Positions 1 through 24,079 of a DNA stretch of 64,000 nucleotides are shown piece by piece. The DNA is from Tragulus kanchil (Eukaryota > Chordata > Mammalia > Artiodactyla > Tragulidae), in NCBI GenBank assembly GCA_022376925.1, contig JAIOJX010000026.1, positions 255,003,330 to 255,067,329 on the forward strand. The letters are read 5' to 3'. The notes below the pieces were generated by a model. That model was not told the origin of the DNA. It made no database searches and saw only the letters and a list, made by a program, of their open reading frames with translations. Every line of letters starts with the position of its first letter. Position 1 is the first letter of the stretch. The translations under genes and the position numbers were made by a program.

Positions 1-639
1 AGTCAAGAGCAGATGTGCTAATCCTGAGAAAAGCCGCCTCTTTAAGCATGTATGTTAAAGGCAGAGCCTATATGGGAGGAATCACTGAATTCACTGATGA
101 TCTAAGTGAGTTTTCATGTTTATCTCCTAATCCAGTGAATGCCTTAAAAACTTTGAGGAAGATGCACTTTCTCTTTTCTGTTCTTAGACCTGTCATTTTA
201 GCATTCTCTATTAAAAAAAAATAATAAAGCCAATTTAGGGTACCAGGAATAACAAAACCTGATAGAGTCCAGGCAGAGTCTCCTTTTTGCTACACACTTA
301 AGGCTGTGTTCCATTGAGGCGGGGTGAGGGGTGCGCAACCTTGGAAACAGTGAAAAGAAAGGCACGAAGGAAGAAAACAAGAGTAGCCCAAAATAGGGCA
401 AAAGGCTCTCAGGAGAAACGGCGGTAGAAGGTAAAAAGCAAAAAAGAAGCATCAAATAATAATGTCATAGCCAGGGTCCCTTCCCCCACCTCTCAACGTC
501 TCAACAGTTAAGCTCCTGCTTGTTTATGAAGCTTCCTGACCAGGAGCTTTCTAAAGGAAAATGGGGTCTGGCTCTATTTTTCTCCCAGGAAACTGCCTCG
601 GTTTGAGTTTGGGACATCTGGTCATCAACCCTTCCAGGC
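1..639. other. 5' flank, no gene seen
   Basis: I see no splice-bounded coding exon, RNA gene or recognisable repeat here. Short open frames exist but have no family resemblance. An AATAAA at about 224 follows an A-run and has no upstream gene evidence inside the window. Confidence 0.5.
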
Positions 640-1440
640 GTGGGCTGCCCGTGCCGGGCCTTGTTTGCAGCGCCTTGCTGGAGGCCACAGCTGGTGCCCT
701 CTGCGGCCGAGGCGCCCGGCCCGCCGCGAGGGCGCAGTCTGGGCTGGGCACTGACCGCTTGGCCCACGGAGGCGGCGCTCTCCACATGCGCCCCCTAAGC
801 TCCGGTAGGGTCTGGCTAGCTCCTCGCTGTCAAGCACAGGACCCACCCAGTGTCCCCGGTGCCCTCTCCGTGAGCGGCGGGGCCACGGGAAGGCAGGTGC
901 ACTGTCAGGCACGAGCTCCAACGGGCGGAGGCGCCCAGCGAGCCTCGGCCACGGAAAGAGCGTGCCCCTGGGGCACGCGCCAGCCGCCGCGCTCCCCGGG
1001 TCTCCCCCTCCGAGGGGCCCTACTCTCGCGCCGCTTGGGGACCTTAGACAATGGAGCCGGAGCGAGGCGGCCGGACTGGGGCCGAACTCCGGCGCGGGGG
1101 TGGCCTCTCCGCCGCCGGCCCCCGCAGTTCCCGGTGTGGAGCCGGCCCGACAGTCAGCCAGCTCGCGGGGCCGAGCCGGGCTCCGGCGCGGCGCTCCTCC
1201 TCCTCGTTCCAGCGCGGATCCGCGTCCCGGGAAAGCCACAGGAGGGCGGGTTGGCGGGTGCCGGCCGCGGGAAGCAGGCGGTGAATCCTCTGCTGCTCTT
1301 GGGCCTCTGGTTCGGGTTGCTCCGTGCAGCCAGTACCGGGAGATCTGATCTTACGCCTCGGGGTCGCTTTGGGCCTCGTGCTACTTATTTGTGCCAACAT
1401 CCTTTTAAATTGGTTCTTTTCTCTATTCCTCTTTAGATTC
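640..1440. promoter_or_regulatory. CpG-rich island upstream of TBR1 (copy 1)
   Basis: The base composition switches to strongly GC-rich with many CG dinucleotides from about 640 to 1400, then falls back to AT-rich DNA and a CA microsatellite. Long open frames occur on both strands, as expected from a lack of stop codons in GC-rich DNA. None resembles a known protein, so I treat it as a CpG island in the TBR1 5' flank. It is repeated at 1819-2540. Regulatory function is inferred from composition and position only. Confidence 0.6.
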
Positions 1441-1505
1441 TTTCTCATTTTAAAATTACTGGCACGGATTCTTTTTTTCCCCTCCAGATTATATATATAA
1501 ACATC

Positions 1506-1510
1506 ACACA

Positions 1511-1542
<32 letters not shown>
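1506..1542. repeat. (CA)n microsatellite, copy 1
   Basis: An almost pure CA tract follows a short ATATAT stretch. The duplicate lies at about 2610-2646 and carries an extra GA interruption and 4 more bases. Confidence 0.9.
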
Positions 1543-1546
<4 letters not shown>

Positions 1547-1818
1547 TTTTCCGTAAGGATCGCTGCGTTGACACCACTTCCACTCTGTCTCCCCGGATCA
1601 GCGCTACTAGCGAACCCATCTGCGCGAGGACTCGGCCCTCTCTTTTCCTGGCGAGGCTTTTGAACCTGTCGCCAAAGCCGTACCTTAGAGAGAAGGAAGT
1701 GCAGTGGGACGTGAGGGATGCATGGCGCCTGCCCCCAGTTAGATGCTCTTCAGATAATCTGCGACCCAGCTCGCTGATAAAATATTTAGGAAAGACCTCG
1801 AAACATCCCCCTGCAATA

Positions 1819-2540
1819 CGGCCCGCCGCGAGGGCGCAGTCTGGGCTGGGCACTGACCGCTTGGCCCACGGAGGCGGCGCTCTCCACATGCGCCCCCTAA
1901 GCTCCGGTAGGGTCTGGCTAGCTCCTCGCTGTCAAGCACAGGACCCACCCAGTGTCCCCGGTGCCCTCTCCGTGAGCGGCGGGGCCACGGGAAGGCAGGT
2001 GCACTGTCAGGCACGAGCTCCAACGGGCGGAGGCGCCCAGCGAGCCTCGGCCACGGAAAGAGCGTGCCCCTGGGGCACGCGCCAGCCGCCGCGCTCCCCG
2101 GGTCTCCCCCTCCGAGGGGCCCTACTCGCGCCGCTTGGGGACCTTAGACAATGGAGCCGGAGCGAGGCGGCCGGACTGGGGCCGAACTCCGGCGCGGGGG
2201 TGGCCTCTCCGCCGCCGGCCCCCGCAGTTCCCGGTGTGGAGCCGGCCCGACAGTCAGCCAGCTCGCGGGGCCGAGCCGGGCTCCGGCGCGGCGCTCCTCC
2301 TCCTCGTTCCAGCGCGGATCCGCGTCCCGGGAAAGCCACAGGAGGGCGGGTTGGCGGGTGCCGGCCGCGGGAAGCAGGCGGTGAATCCTCTGCTGCTCTT
2401 GGGCCTCTGGTTCGGGTTGCTCCGTGCAGCCAGTACCGGGAGATCTGATCTTACGCCTCGGGGTCGCTTTGGGCCTCGTGCTACTTATTTGTGCCAACAT
2501 CCTTTTAAATTGGTTCTTTTCTCTATTCCTCTTTAGATTC
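1819..2540. promoter_or_regulatory. CpG-rich island (copy 2 of duplication A)
   Basis: This is the second copy of the island at 717-1440, nearly base-for-base. Only one of the two is likely to exist in the genome. Confidence 0.6.
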
Positions 2541-2609
2541 TTTCTCATTTTAAAATTACTGGCACGGATTCTTTTTTTCCCCTCCAGATTATATATATAA
2601 ACATCACAC

Positions 2610-2646
2610 AGACACACACACACACACAGACACACACACACACACA
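2610..2646. repeat. (CA)n microsatellite, copy 2
   Basis: This is the duplicate of the tract at 1506-1542. It is interrupted by GA and 4 bases longer than copy 1. Confidence 0.85.
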
Positions 2647-3589
2647 CGAGTTTTCCGTAAGGATCGCTGCGTTGACACCACTTCCACTCTGTCTCCCCGG
2701 ATCAGCGCTACTAGCGAACCCATCTGCGCGAGGACTCGGCCCTCTCTTTTCCTGGCGAGGCTTTTGAACCTGTCGCCAAAGCCGTACCTTAGAGAGAAGG
2801 AAGTGCAGTGGGACGTGAGGGATGCATGGCGCCTGCCCCCAGTTAGATGCTCTTCAGATAATCTGCGACCCAGCTCGCTGATAAAATATTTAGGAAAGAC
2901 CTCGTAAACATCACTGCAAATACATTAAGGCACTTCAGCCCGACAGCTTATGACTATTTCAAAACTTAAGGAAGAGATCATTGATTGTCAATGTTTCTGT
3001 GCCTAACCAAGAAACCGAACCTTCCCGAGGTGGGTGGCTGTGCGGCTGAGTCGCCTGCTTTTCGCCCCCCACGACTCCCCCTTCCCGCTCACTTTCATGG
3101 CTGTGGCGCTCAGTAGCAGTGATTTATTTATTTTCGTATGGAGTTAAAAAGGTGTGTGTTTGTGGGGGTGTTGGGGGAGGACACGCAGGACTTGCTCACA
3201 AAGGACTGGCTCAGGTGTCTTGAGCTTCTGTATTAACTGGAAAAGACAGACTCTGGAACTTTTACAGGGCGAGAAGAGGCCACCGGCTCGCGCTTTGTAT
3301 ACTTTGCACTTGAAATCGTTACATTCAACTGAATATTTGGCTCATTCAGATCCGAAAAGTCTCCTAGCATCGTCGAATTCCCTCCTCCGCCCCTCAGCTC
3401 CAAAGGAGGGAGGTGGGGGTGGAGGGGAAGGTAGGAAAATGTTTAGTAAATTGCACAGCTTTGAATCTTCCTAAAGCAGTGGTCACAAAGCTTAAAGGTG
3501 ACACAACAGTGCTCACGTAAAACCAACACACGTTCCCCACCCCCCTAAATCAACAATAAAATCATCCCCTTCAATGTGCCATGATCGCC

Positions 3590-4140
<551 letters not shown>

Positions 4141-4772
4141 TGACTATTTCAAAACTTAAGGAAGAGATCTTTTCAATGTTTCTGTGCCTAACCAAGAAAC
4201 CGAACCTTCCCGAGGTGGGTGGCTGTGCGGCTGAGTCGCCTGCTTTTCGCCCCCCACGACTCCCCCTTCCCGCTCACTTTCATGGCTGTGGCGCTCAGTA
4301 GCAGTGATTTATTTATTTTCGTATGGAGTTAAAAAGGTGTGTGTTTGTGGGGGTGTTGGGGGAGGACACGCAGGACTTGCTCACAAAGGACTGGCTCAGG
4401 TGTCTTGAGCTTCTGTATTAACTGGAAAAGACAGACTCTGGAACTTTTACAGGGCGAGAAGAGGCCACCGGCTCGCGCTTTGTATACTTTGCACTTGAAA
4501 TCGTTACATTCAACTGAATATTTGGCTCATTCAGATCCGAAAAGTCTCCTAGCATCGTCGAATTCCCTCCTCCGCCCCTCAGCTCCAAAGGAGGGAGGTG
4601 GGGGTGGAGGAAGGTAGGAAAATGTTTAGTAAATTGCACAGCTTTGAATCTTCCTAAAGCAGTGGTCACAAAGCTTAAAGGTGACACAACAGTGCTCACG
4701 TAAAACCAACACACGTTCCCCACCCCCCTAAATCAACAATAAAATCATCCCCTTCAATGTGCCATGATCGCC

Positions 4773-5779
<1,007 letters not shown>

Positions 5780-6134
5780 TAATGCTACATTCTTGACTGC
5801 CGCTGCTCCAGGCGCGGCCGGGGCGGGGAGGGGTGGGGGTGCAAATGCACCCGGGTTGTGACCGCCGTGGCAGCGAGGGTTTGGGGTCGCGAGCGGAGGG
5901 GAAGGCGCTCTGGCGCGTCCTAGAGTTGGCTGGTGTTGGAAAAACGGAAAGTGGAGGGTATAACCACCGCGGTGATGTCGGGGAAGGGTGGTCCCGCTCT
6001 AGAAGGGTGGTCGGAGAGCCAGTCAGTGGCCGAGAAGGAGAGGGGGGAGCCTGGATCAAACCTTTGAGAAGCATTTGCTGGTTGAGTGTTTTGTCTAGTG
6101 AGGGGTCTGTGGATTTCTAGTTTATGATAAATAG

Positions 6135-16711
<10,577 letters not shown>

Positions 16712-17535
16712 AAACACCTGTAAAGGATAGGTGTCTGTTCATAGGCAAGTCCATTAAGTGGCATGATGCCTGCAAAGCAAAGTTAACTGGAGTTACATGT
16801 TTCCCCCCCATTCCTCCTAAATAGAATAGCTCGACATCAGCAATATTATTTTGCCTTATTTGTTTTTCCCCAAAGTGCCAAATCCATTACTGGTCTGTGC
16901 AGGTGCCAAATATGCTAACAAACTGTTTCTGAGGATCTTTTCAGTTCCCCTTCCACCTTTATATGCTGTAAATCTTTGTAATGAATATTCTACTAATGAT
17001 ATAGATGACTGAATTGTTGGTAACTATAGTGTAGTCTAGTGAAGATGAATTGTGTGAGTTGTATATTTTACTGCATTTTAGTTTTGAAAATGATTTCCCC
17101 GCCAACCTAGAAACAGCTGAAATTTGACTTCCTTGGGAAAACACTAGCAGTAATGCAAGTAAGACTGTTTATTCCCCCCCTAAGTCTTGTTATATTTGAT
17201 AAGGAGCACTGATTCCCCCCCTGAAAATAGATTAGTAGGATTTCTAATGTTGTGTAGCAAACCTATACTTTTTTTTTTGTATTTTAAAATTAATGTGAAA
17301 TATGCATCATACACAATATTCAATTTAGATTCCAGTCCATTGGGGGGATTTTTTTTTCCTAATAGGAATTTCAGGGTCTAAACGTGTGTATATTTTGGCT
17401 CTTCTGTAAATCTAATGTTGTGATTTTTATATTTGTTTCGTTTTGTCTGTGAACTGAATAATTTATACAAGTACACACTCCATTGAGAAACGTTTTGTTT
17501 TTTGCTCGTTTGTATCGTCTGTGTATAACAAGTAA

Positions 17536-17541
17536 AATAAA
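17536..17541 (+). terminator. TBR1: Polyadenylation signal AATAAA of TBR1
   Basis: A canonical AATAAA lies about 1.6 kb (collapsed) after the stop codon, followed by a GT-rich stretch (TATGGTGTTTG) near 17555 that could serve as the downstream element. Confidence 0.7.
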
Positions 17542-17560
17542 CCTGGTAAAACGCTATGGT

Positions 17561-18779
17561 GTTTGAAAGCAGTTTACAGTTTGAAAATAATATAATTATA
17601 GGTGATTAGTTTTAAGGCCTAAGGAAGAATAATAGCCTGTCTACTCAATAAGGGGCAGTCTGTGTAGTGGGAACTACATCTCATTTTCCTCTTAAATTGT
17701 TTATATACCAGTAATTACTTTTTTCCCTTTTATTTACAACTACTTAGTTCCCTCTGAGTCCAGTTTCACTTTGTTGCACTCGTGTTTTTTTTTTTTTTTT
17801 AGGAAAATGTACACGCTTCCTTATCGTATCTTTAAGTAGGAAATAACGTGAGCAGGAAAGGGAAAGTGAGGGTCTTTAATAAGAAATTAAGAATTTCTTT
17901 AACTTTCACAAAGTCAGGAGGGAGGTTTTGGGCAAGAGAAAGGTGTCATTTAAATGCTTGTCAAAATAGGTTGTTGACCGCAGCTTTAGGTAGATGTCGA
18001 AAATTCTGCTCTTTAAATACGAGGCCTTGGAGTTGAGGGGCGAATCCGTAAATGAAAACACAGAATAGCCTACATTTCTTGAGTGGATTGTACTGGGAGG
18101 ATTGAGAGGAGTTGAGAGAGTGGAGAAAGGACTCAGAGCTAACTCGTGAAAGGTCCATATTTAACCACTGAGCTTAAAACTTGCTTTAGGAGATACCTCT
18201 TGGGCACCACGCTATCTCTTCTACCGTGAATTTCCTGTGCCCATCCAAGCCAGATCTCTATCCTTTAAGAAAAAAGGCAGAAATGTGGGTATTCCAACTG
18301 GGAGGGGGGTAGTTGCCTTTTAGTCAAGGGGTCCGCAGAGCTCTGACTTTACCTCCTAAAGAAGCGATATTTTAGTTTTGTCTCCAGAGAAAGGGAGAGC
18401 CAAGAGAAGTGGAAAATGATTCAACCTTCTTGCTTAGCCTGGACCAGTATCAGGTTATGGGGCGAAATTTACCACCACCCAGAGATGGTCCTGTATCCCT
18501 TTGCAATTTGACAGATGCAAAGAGGCTTCAAAGTACCAATTAAAATGAAAATTGGAGGGGGGAACAAAACCGATGTGCCGTCTCTGGGCAATTTCGCCAC
18601 TAGACGGCGTTCCGCGGAGTTTTTTCTGCCACGTAGGAAAGCGATGACTGATTTTCCTTTGTGTTTCTTTCTCCCTGCTCACACCTAAGAACTAAACAAG
18701 AGGGCAGAAAGTACAAGAGAGAGGGCCTGCGCGGCCAGTGAAGTGGAATGGTGTAGTCTTGTAATCCCCCACCGGCTCT
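17561..18779. other. TBR1 3' flank, no gene seen
   Basis: Mixed-composition unique DNA with no recognised exon or repeat. It is one of the few stretches over 1 kb without a duplication. Confidence 0.5.
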
Positions 18780-20020
18780 GCGCTCGTGCAACCTCAGCGC
18801 CAGCTGGTAGGAGGCGCACGTGCAGCCGGGAGGCCCGGGGGCGCCAGGCCGAGGGCGAGGGCTGCGGGGCCGCGCGGGGCTGAGCCCGGCGCTTGGGGGC
18901 GGCTCGGGCCAGAGTCACCGCGAGCAGAGGAGTCGGTGTCAGGGGCGGAAACGAATCTCTTAGAAGCCGAGGATAGATTTCACAGGAACGTGGTGCCTTG
19001 TACTGAAAGACGCACTTAGCTGCTATTAGGAAGTACTTACAAAAATTGGGGAGGTCGTTTCCCTTGCAGCTCTGCACCATCTGCTGTGTGGACTGAGTCA
19101 GCGTGAGGTAAATTCGCAGCTCCGCGCTCCTCTCGGAGGCAGTGTGCTTTCCTGTCCCTTTCAAGCATGATCATTTCTCCTGGCTTCCAAGGAGTCTTGG
19201 GTGTCTAGTGAAGTGACAGTGTCAATGTGTCTGAGAAGCTGCTGCTGTTCCAAGGAAATCAGAGGGTGTCTGGGGAGGGCCCGAGGGAACCAGAGTTCGC
19301 GTCCCGGGTTCGATTTCCAGTTGCCTTTTTATCTCCGTGAGGGTAGGAGTCAGGGTAGGGACGGAGAAGGGTGACGAATCCTCCCCGTAAACTGCAGATT
19401 TTCTCAGTTTTCAAAAGTGGCGTTTCAAAAAGAGGAAGAAAGAAAAAAAGAAAAAGAAAAAGACGAGCGTGCGGCTCTTTATTCTTCCCGCCACTCGCGT
19501 CCTGCGCCATCTTAACTCCTTGCCGCCAGCCGCTTGGGGCCGAGCGCGGCGGGCAGGCGCTCCCGGAGCCCGGAGACGGCGCGCCCTGGGTGCTGCCCCT
19601 CGGGGCCGGCGCCGCGGGCCAGGGCAGCCGACTGGCCGACTCAGCGCGCTGCGCTCGAGGGCGTCCGGGAGGCCTGGCCGCGGGGACGGACGTCCGCACG
19701 AGCTCCGCCGGCGTGGGGCGGCTCCGGAGGCCTGGGCCCGCCGCCGGGCCTGGGCCCAGGCTCCGGCTCCCTGGCTTCGCCGAGGGGTGGGCGCGCTGTG
19801 TCCCGGCTGCTCCGGCCGCGGGTTCCAGGCCGGGAGCCCAGACGGGGATCCCGGCCGCGGGTCTGGCCAGGGGGCCCAGCGGAGGTCCAGACCTGGAGTC
19901 CAGGCGGTTCTCCTGTCCCTTCAAGAGTCTGGTCCCGCGTGGCTCCCGGCCTCGACCTGGCCCGGGGCGCGGCCCGCCTGCGTGGGGCTCCGCCAGAACC
20001 GAGCCGGGCCACCGACGAGC
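18780..20020. promoter_or_regulatory. GC-rich island downstream of TBR1
   Basis: Two CG-dense blocks, about 18780-18930 and 19490-20020, are separated by ordinary DNA. Open frames of up to about 220 codons exist on both strands but look like low-complexity Gly/Arg/Pro/Ala translations and match nothing I recognise. Position and composition suggest a CpG-island promoter or regulatory region. The known mammalian neighbour downstream of TBR1 is SLC4A10, whose alternative 5' exons could lie here, but no SLC4A10 coding sequence is visible. Confidence 0.5.
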
Positions 20021-20194
20021 ATTTAGGACGTGAAAGCCTTTTTTAGGCCTAGCAGAAACTTACTGCGTTTGTTCCAACAATCAGATCGTTTCTGACTCTT
20101 TAGGACTGACTTAGATCCCCCGCCCGAGCTCTTAAAATGTTGTAATTTAGGGTCGACAGAGAACTTTAGGAACCCTCTTCCCACCTGAGTTACA

Positions 20195-22358
20195 TTTTCT
20201 TATAAATCCTGCTGCTAAAACTATGACGCACCTTTTTTTTTTGGTGTGATGTTTTTAGTATGGAAGTTTTCAAGGATGTTGTACTTTCTGTTTAGGGTGA
20301 AGGCTAGGAGAAAAAAGAGAAAAACCTTGTTGAACAGAGGCCCTTACATTCCTGGAGAATTTAAAATGCATTGTAGCCGTCTTTGTATTTGTGTCCATCA
20401 GTGATTTTCGAAAATGTTCTGCCAGTCCTCTGGTGCAGCACCTCTTCTGTGTGTATATGAGTTATTTTATCATGTATACGTTTTAGCCATGGAGACAGGA
20501 AAAAATCACAGAGCTTATGGTCCTGTGTGAAAACAAACCAGTCTAGATTTCCCCAAGGGAAACAGTAACAATTATTTTTATTTTTAGAATTTAAAAACCT
20601 TTGTAGAAGTCACAAGCTTTGAAGACCAGTGATAAACCATCAGTTTTTAAAATATTTAATTTACTCTGGTACGTGTGCAATTGCTTGGTTAATTTTTAAT
20701 ATTTTAAAGAGTAAAATGTTCATTTTAATATCAGTAGGATCAATCTTCTAAAAGGTGGCTGAGAATTTTTAAGCAAGTTGAATCTCTATGGTATGTCGAA
20801 CTTACAATTGGAGTGCAAGATTTACTTTTGGGCAGTTAGATTTTCTTTTGCCAGAACAAGGTGAGTCTCTCAAGGAAGACAGAGACAAAGTAGGCAGGAT
20901 TTTAGGCGTTGTGTTATACTTGATTTGTTTAATTCAGTTGCATTGAGATTTGTGTCATCCTTGTTCTGGTCTTCTTCGGCTTGTGAGTTAGGTTGCAGCA
21001 TACTCACTTGAAAGAAAACCCACTGCTTTCACAATAAAGTAAACTGATGGTGTACAAGTCACTGGTCTCATCTGAGCTGATTGTATCTGCCTTGCATGTA
21101 TTTTACACCCACAGTATGATTTGCAGCGGTGTTCAAGGCATAGCGTGAAAAATTTGATTTGAATAGTTCCATTAAAGCATTGAAAAAACACATGGCTTAA
21201 TAGACCTTCTAGCGATAGCTCCCCCTCTTACTATGCTAACTCTGAAATAAATATGTGATCTAGTATTTGGAGCATGGAACCAAGTTTTCTTATAAATCCT
21301 GCTGCAAAATAGTTTTTTGGTGTGATGTTTAGTATGGAAGTTTTCAAGGATGTTGTACTTTCTGTTTAGGGTGAAGGCTAGGAGAAAAAAGAGAAAAACC
21401 TTGTTGAACAGAGGCCCTTACATTCCTGGAGAATTTAAAATGCATTGTAGCCGTCTTTGTATTTGTGTCCATCAGTGATTTTCGAAAATGTTCTGCCAGT
21501 CCTCTGGTGCAGCACCTCTTCTGTGTGTATATGAGTTATTTTATCATGTATACGTTTTAGCCATGGAGACAGGAAAAAATCACAGAGCTTATGGTCCTGT
21601 GTGAAAACAAACCAGTCTAGATTTCCCCAAGGGAAACAGTAACAATTATTTTTATTTTTAGAATTTAAAAACCTTTGTAGAAGTCACAAGCTTTGAAGAC
21701 CAGTGATAAACCATCAGTTTTTAAAATATTTAATTTACTCTGGTACGTGTGCAATTGCTTGGTTAATTTTTAATATTTTAAAGAGTAAAATGTTCATTTT
21801 AATATCAGTAGGATCAATCTTCTAAAAGGTGGCTGAGAATTTTTAAGCAAGTTGAATCTCTATGGTATGTCGAACTTACAATTGGAGTGCAAGATTTACT
21901 TTTGGGCAGTTAGATTTTCTTTTGCCAGAACAAGGTGAGTCTCTCAAGGAAGACAGAGACAAAGTAGGCAGGATTTTAGGCGTTGTGTTATACTTGATTT
22001 GTTTAATTCAGTTGCATTGAGATTTGTGTCATCCTTGTTCTGGTCTTCTTCGGCTTGTGAGTTAGGTTGCAGCATACTCACTTGAAAGAAAACCCACTGC
22101 TTTCACAATAAAGTAAACTGATGGTGTACAAGTCACTGGTCTCATCTGAGCTGATTGTATCTGCCTTGCATGTATTTTACACCCACAGTATGATTTGCAG
22201 CGGTGTTCAAGGCATAGCGTGAAAAATTTGATTTGAATAGTTCCATTAAAGCATTGAAAAAACACATGGCTTAATAGACCTTCTAGCGATAGCTCCCCCT
22301 CTTACTATGCTAACTCTGAAATAAATATGTGATCTAGTATTTGGAGCATGGCATTTAG
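20195..22358. repeat. Tandem duplication F (copies from 20195 and 21285)
   Basis: AT-rich intergenic sequence repeated at an offset of 1090 falling to 1074. The left edge of copy 2 (21300-21325) has lost bases, and copy 1 diverges after the shared GGAGCATGG near 21276. No gene is seen inside. Confidence 0.9.
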
Positions 22359-23691
22359 AAGACCCTTGCTGGTAATATTTAATTTAATAAACATACAAAC
22401 TGTGACATTATTAATGGGATGAAGCTTGTACCACAAGCTGATTCTTTCAGGTAGTTTGACCCATTACTTATCAGTAGATTCCTTATAAACATATGATGTG
22501 ATTATAACTGGAATTTTATGGTAAAATTACTTTGGATTTCAACTAAGGCACTCATATATAAAAATCATTTATACTTGTATATCTTGGCAAACCTTTTGAG
22601 AGGGATGAGAGAATTTGAGAAGGGAGAGCATCTCTAGGGTTATATCTGTGGTTATTTTAGCTAACATAGTTATTTCCAATACTAATAAGGAAAAAAAGAA
22701 TATATAGTGAATTTTAAGTTTTGGGGAAAGATTTATACTTATTTCGTATATGTATGTCTTGCCTGGGAAATCCCATGGACAGAGGAGCCTGGTGAGCTAC
22801 AGTCTATGGAAAGAGTTGGACACAACTTACTGACTGAACAATAACAACCACGAAAAATGTCTTATTATATGTATTATATATGTATAAAGATACACAGTAA
22901 GTTTCAAGAAACAGCAAATTAATGAAACTTTCTGATTGAAAGGATCTTCCTAGCTCACATTTCAACTTTTAAGATGTATTTGTCTTTTATTTTGTCATTC
23001 CTAGTATGAAGGGGAAAGCATTTTTCAATCTTAGGATAATTCAGAAGCAATTTTTTGGTTCTCAGTTAATTCAGTCTCATCTTAAAAGTTCAAATTTAGC
23101 AAAGCACATGTTCCCTTGTTCATGCCAAGTGTGATAAAAACTAGTCGAAAAATAAAACTATCGCAAACAAGTAGAGCGCTGCACTTCATCGCGTTCTGTA
23201 CAGGCCACATCACTTCTAGGTCTGATGTCACCGTCTACTGGGCTGCCATTTGTGGGTACAAGTAAGGCTGCCTTGGAAGGTTGATAGAAGGCACTACTGT
23301 TTCAGATGTGTGTTTGAACTGTGTGTGTTTTAAATATCCTTTTTGAATAGTGATATGCACACTTGTGAGCATTCCGACATTTGCTGTCTTCTATCAACAA
23401 AAGGTTATTCTTTTTAGGCTCCAGGATGAGTTTTTCTCACTCTGCCTTGGGAGCTCTTTTCTTTGTCTCTAAAACAAGAATTAGCAAAATCATCTCTCCC
23501 CGTTTGTAATATAGTCAGATTATAGGCTATTCTGTGTAATTATCACATCTTAGTAGTTTAATCTTTCTATTTACAATATGAAACTATCACATATGTATTT
23601 TAACATCCTTCAGCTTCAATGAATGAAATACACATCCATGTTATACAGATTTAGCTTAGGCAATCTGCAATCAACAGTGATATTTTATGAG
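22359..23691. other. Intergenic AT-rich DNA
   Basis: No gene seen. It contains a Bov-A fragment (22757-22853), annotated separately. Confidence 0.5.
22757..22853 (+). repeat. Bov-A SINE fragment
   Basis: It reads CTGGGAAATCCCATGGACAG then GAGCCTGGTGAGCTACAGTC and GGACACAAC...ACTGAAC, the typical ruminant Bov-A monomer. This is a marker of ruminant origin. Confidence 0.85.
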
Positions 23692-24034
23692 AACTTCTCA
23701 GTTATCATATAGATTTCTGTTATTTTGAATGGCTTGCTCAGTTAGGAATTTACAAAAGGCCAAAATGTTATTTCAAAGAAAAAAAGACTGTTAGTACTTT
23801 TATAGCCTGATGTGTTTATTTAGCTAAAATTTTGTAATTTTGGATGTGATTTTGTCAAATAATAGCAGTGGTTACTACTCAGTTCCTTCCTGAGAAAATA
23901 GAGGCTGTAACGAGGAATTACTCTTTCACAGTTTACCTTGCCACAGAATGTTAAATGTTTCGTTCAAATGAAATTTTTTTCCTTCCTCTGTTTTAATTTG
24001 CTGTATATATGTGTGCTTAATATATATGTATGTG

Positions 24035-24079
<45 letters not shown>

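Larger units (their letters stand above)
717..2918. repeat. Tandem duplication A (copies from 717 and 1819)
   Basis: The sequence starting near 717 recurs from 1819 at an offset of about 1100. Copy 2 lacks two bases near 2126 and has a CA tract 4 bases longer. The end of copy 1 (about 1801-1818) is a garbled version of 2905-2925, where copy 2 continues into unique DNA. This is a probable false duplication. Confidence 0.9.

Noticed and set aside
222..229. AATAAA near the window start as the 3' end of an upstream gene
   Set aside because: It sits in an A-rich stretch with no coding sequence or 3' UTR character before it.
561..2536. Long open frames on both strands in the GC-rich 5' island
   Set aside because: They overlap in several frames, read Gly/Ala/Arg/Pro-rich with no known motif, and repeat only because the DNA is duplicated. 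This is expected in CpG islands.
19259..20046. Overlapping open frames of 120-220 codons near 19.3-20.0 kb
   Set aside because: Low-complexity translations in all frames, no splice context and no recognised homolog. Better explained as a CpG island.
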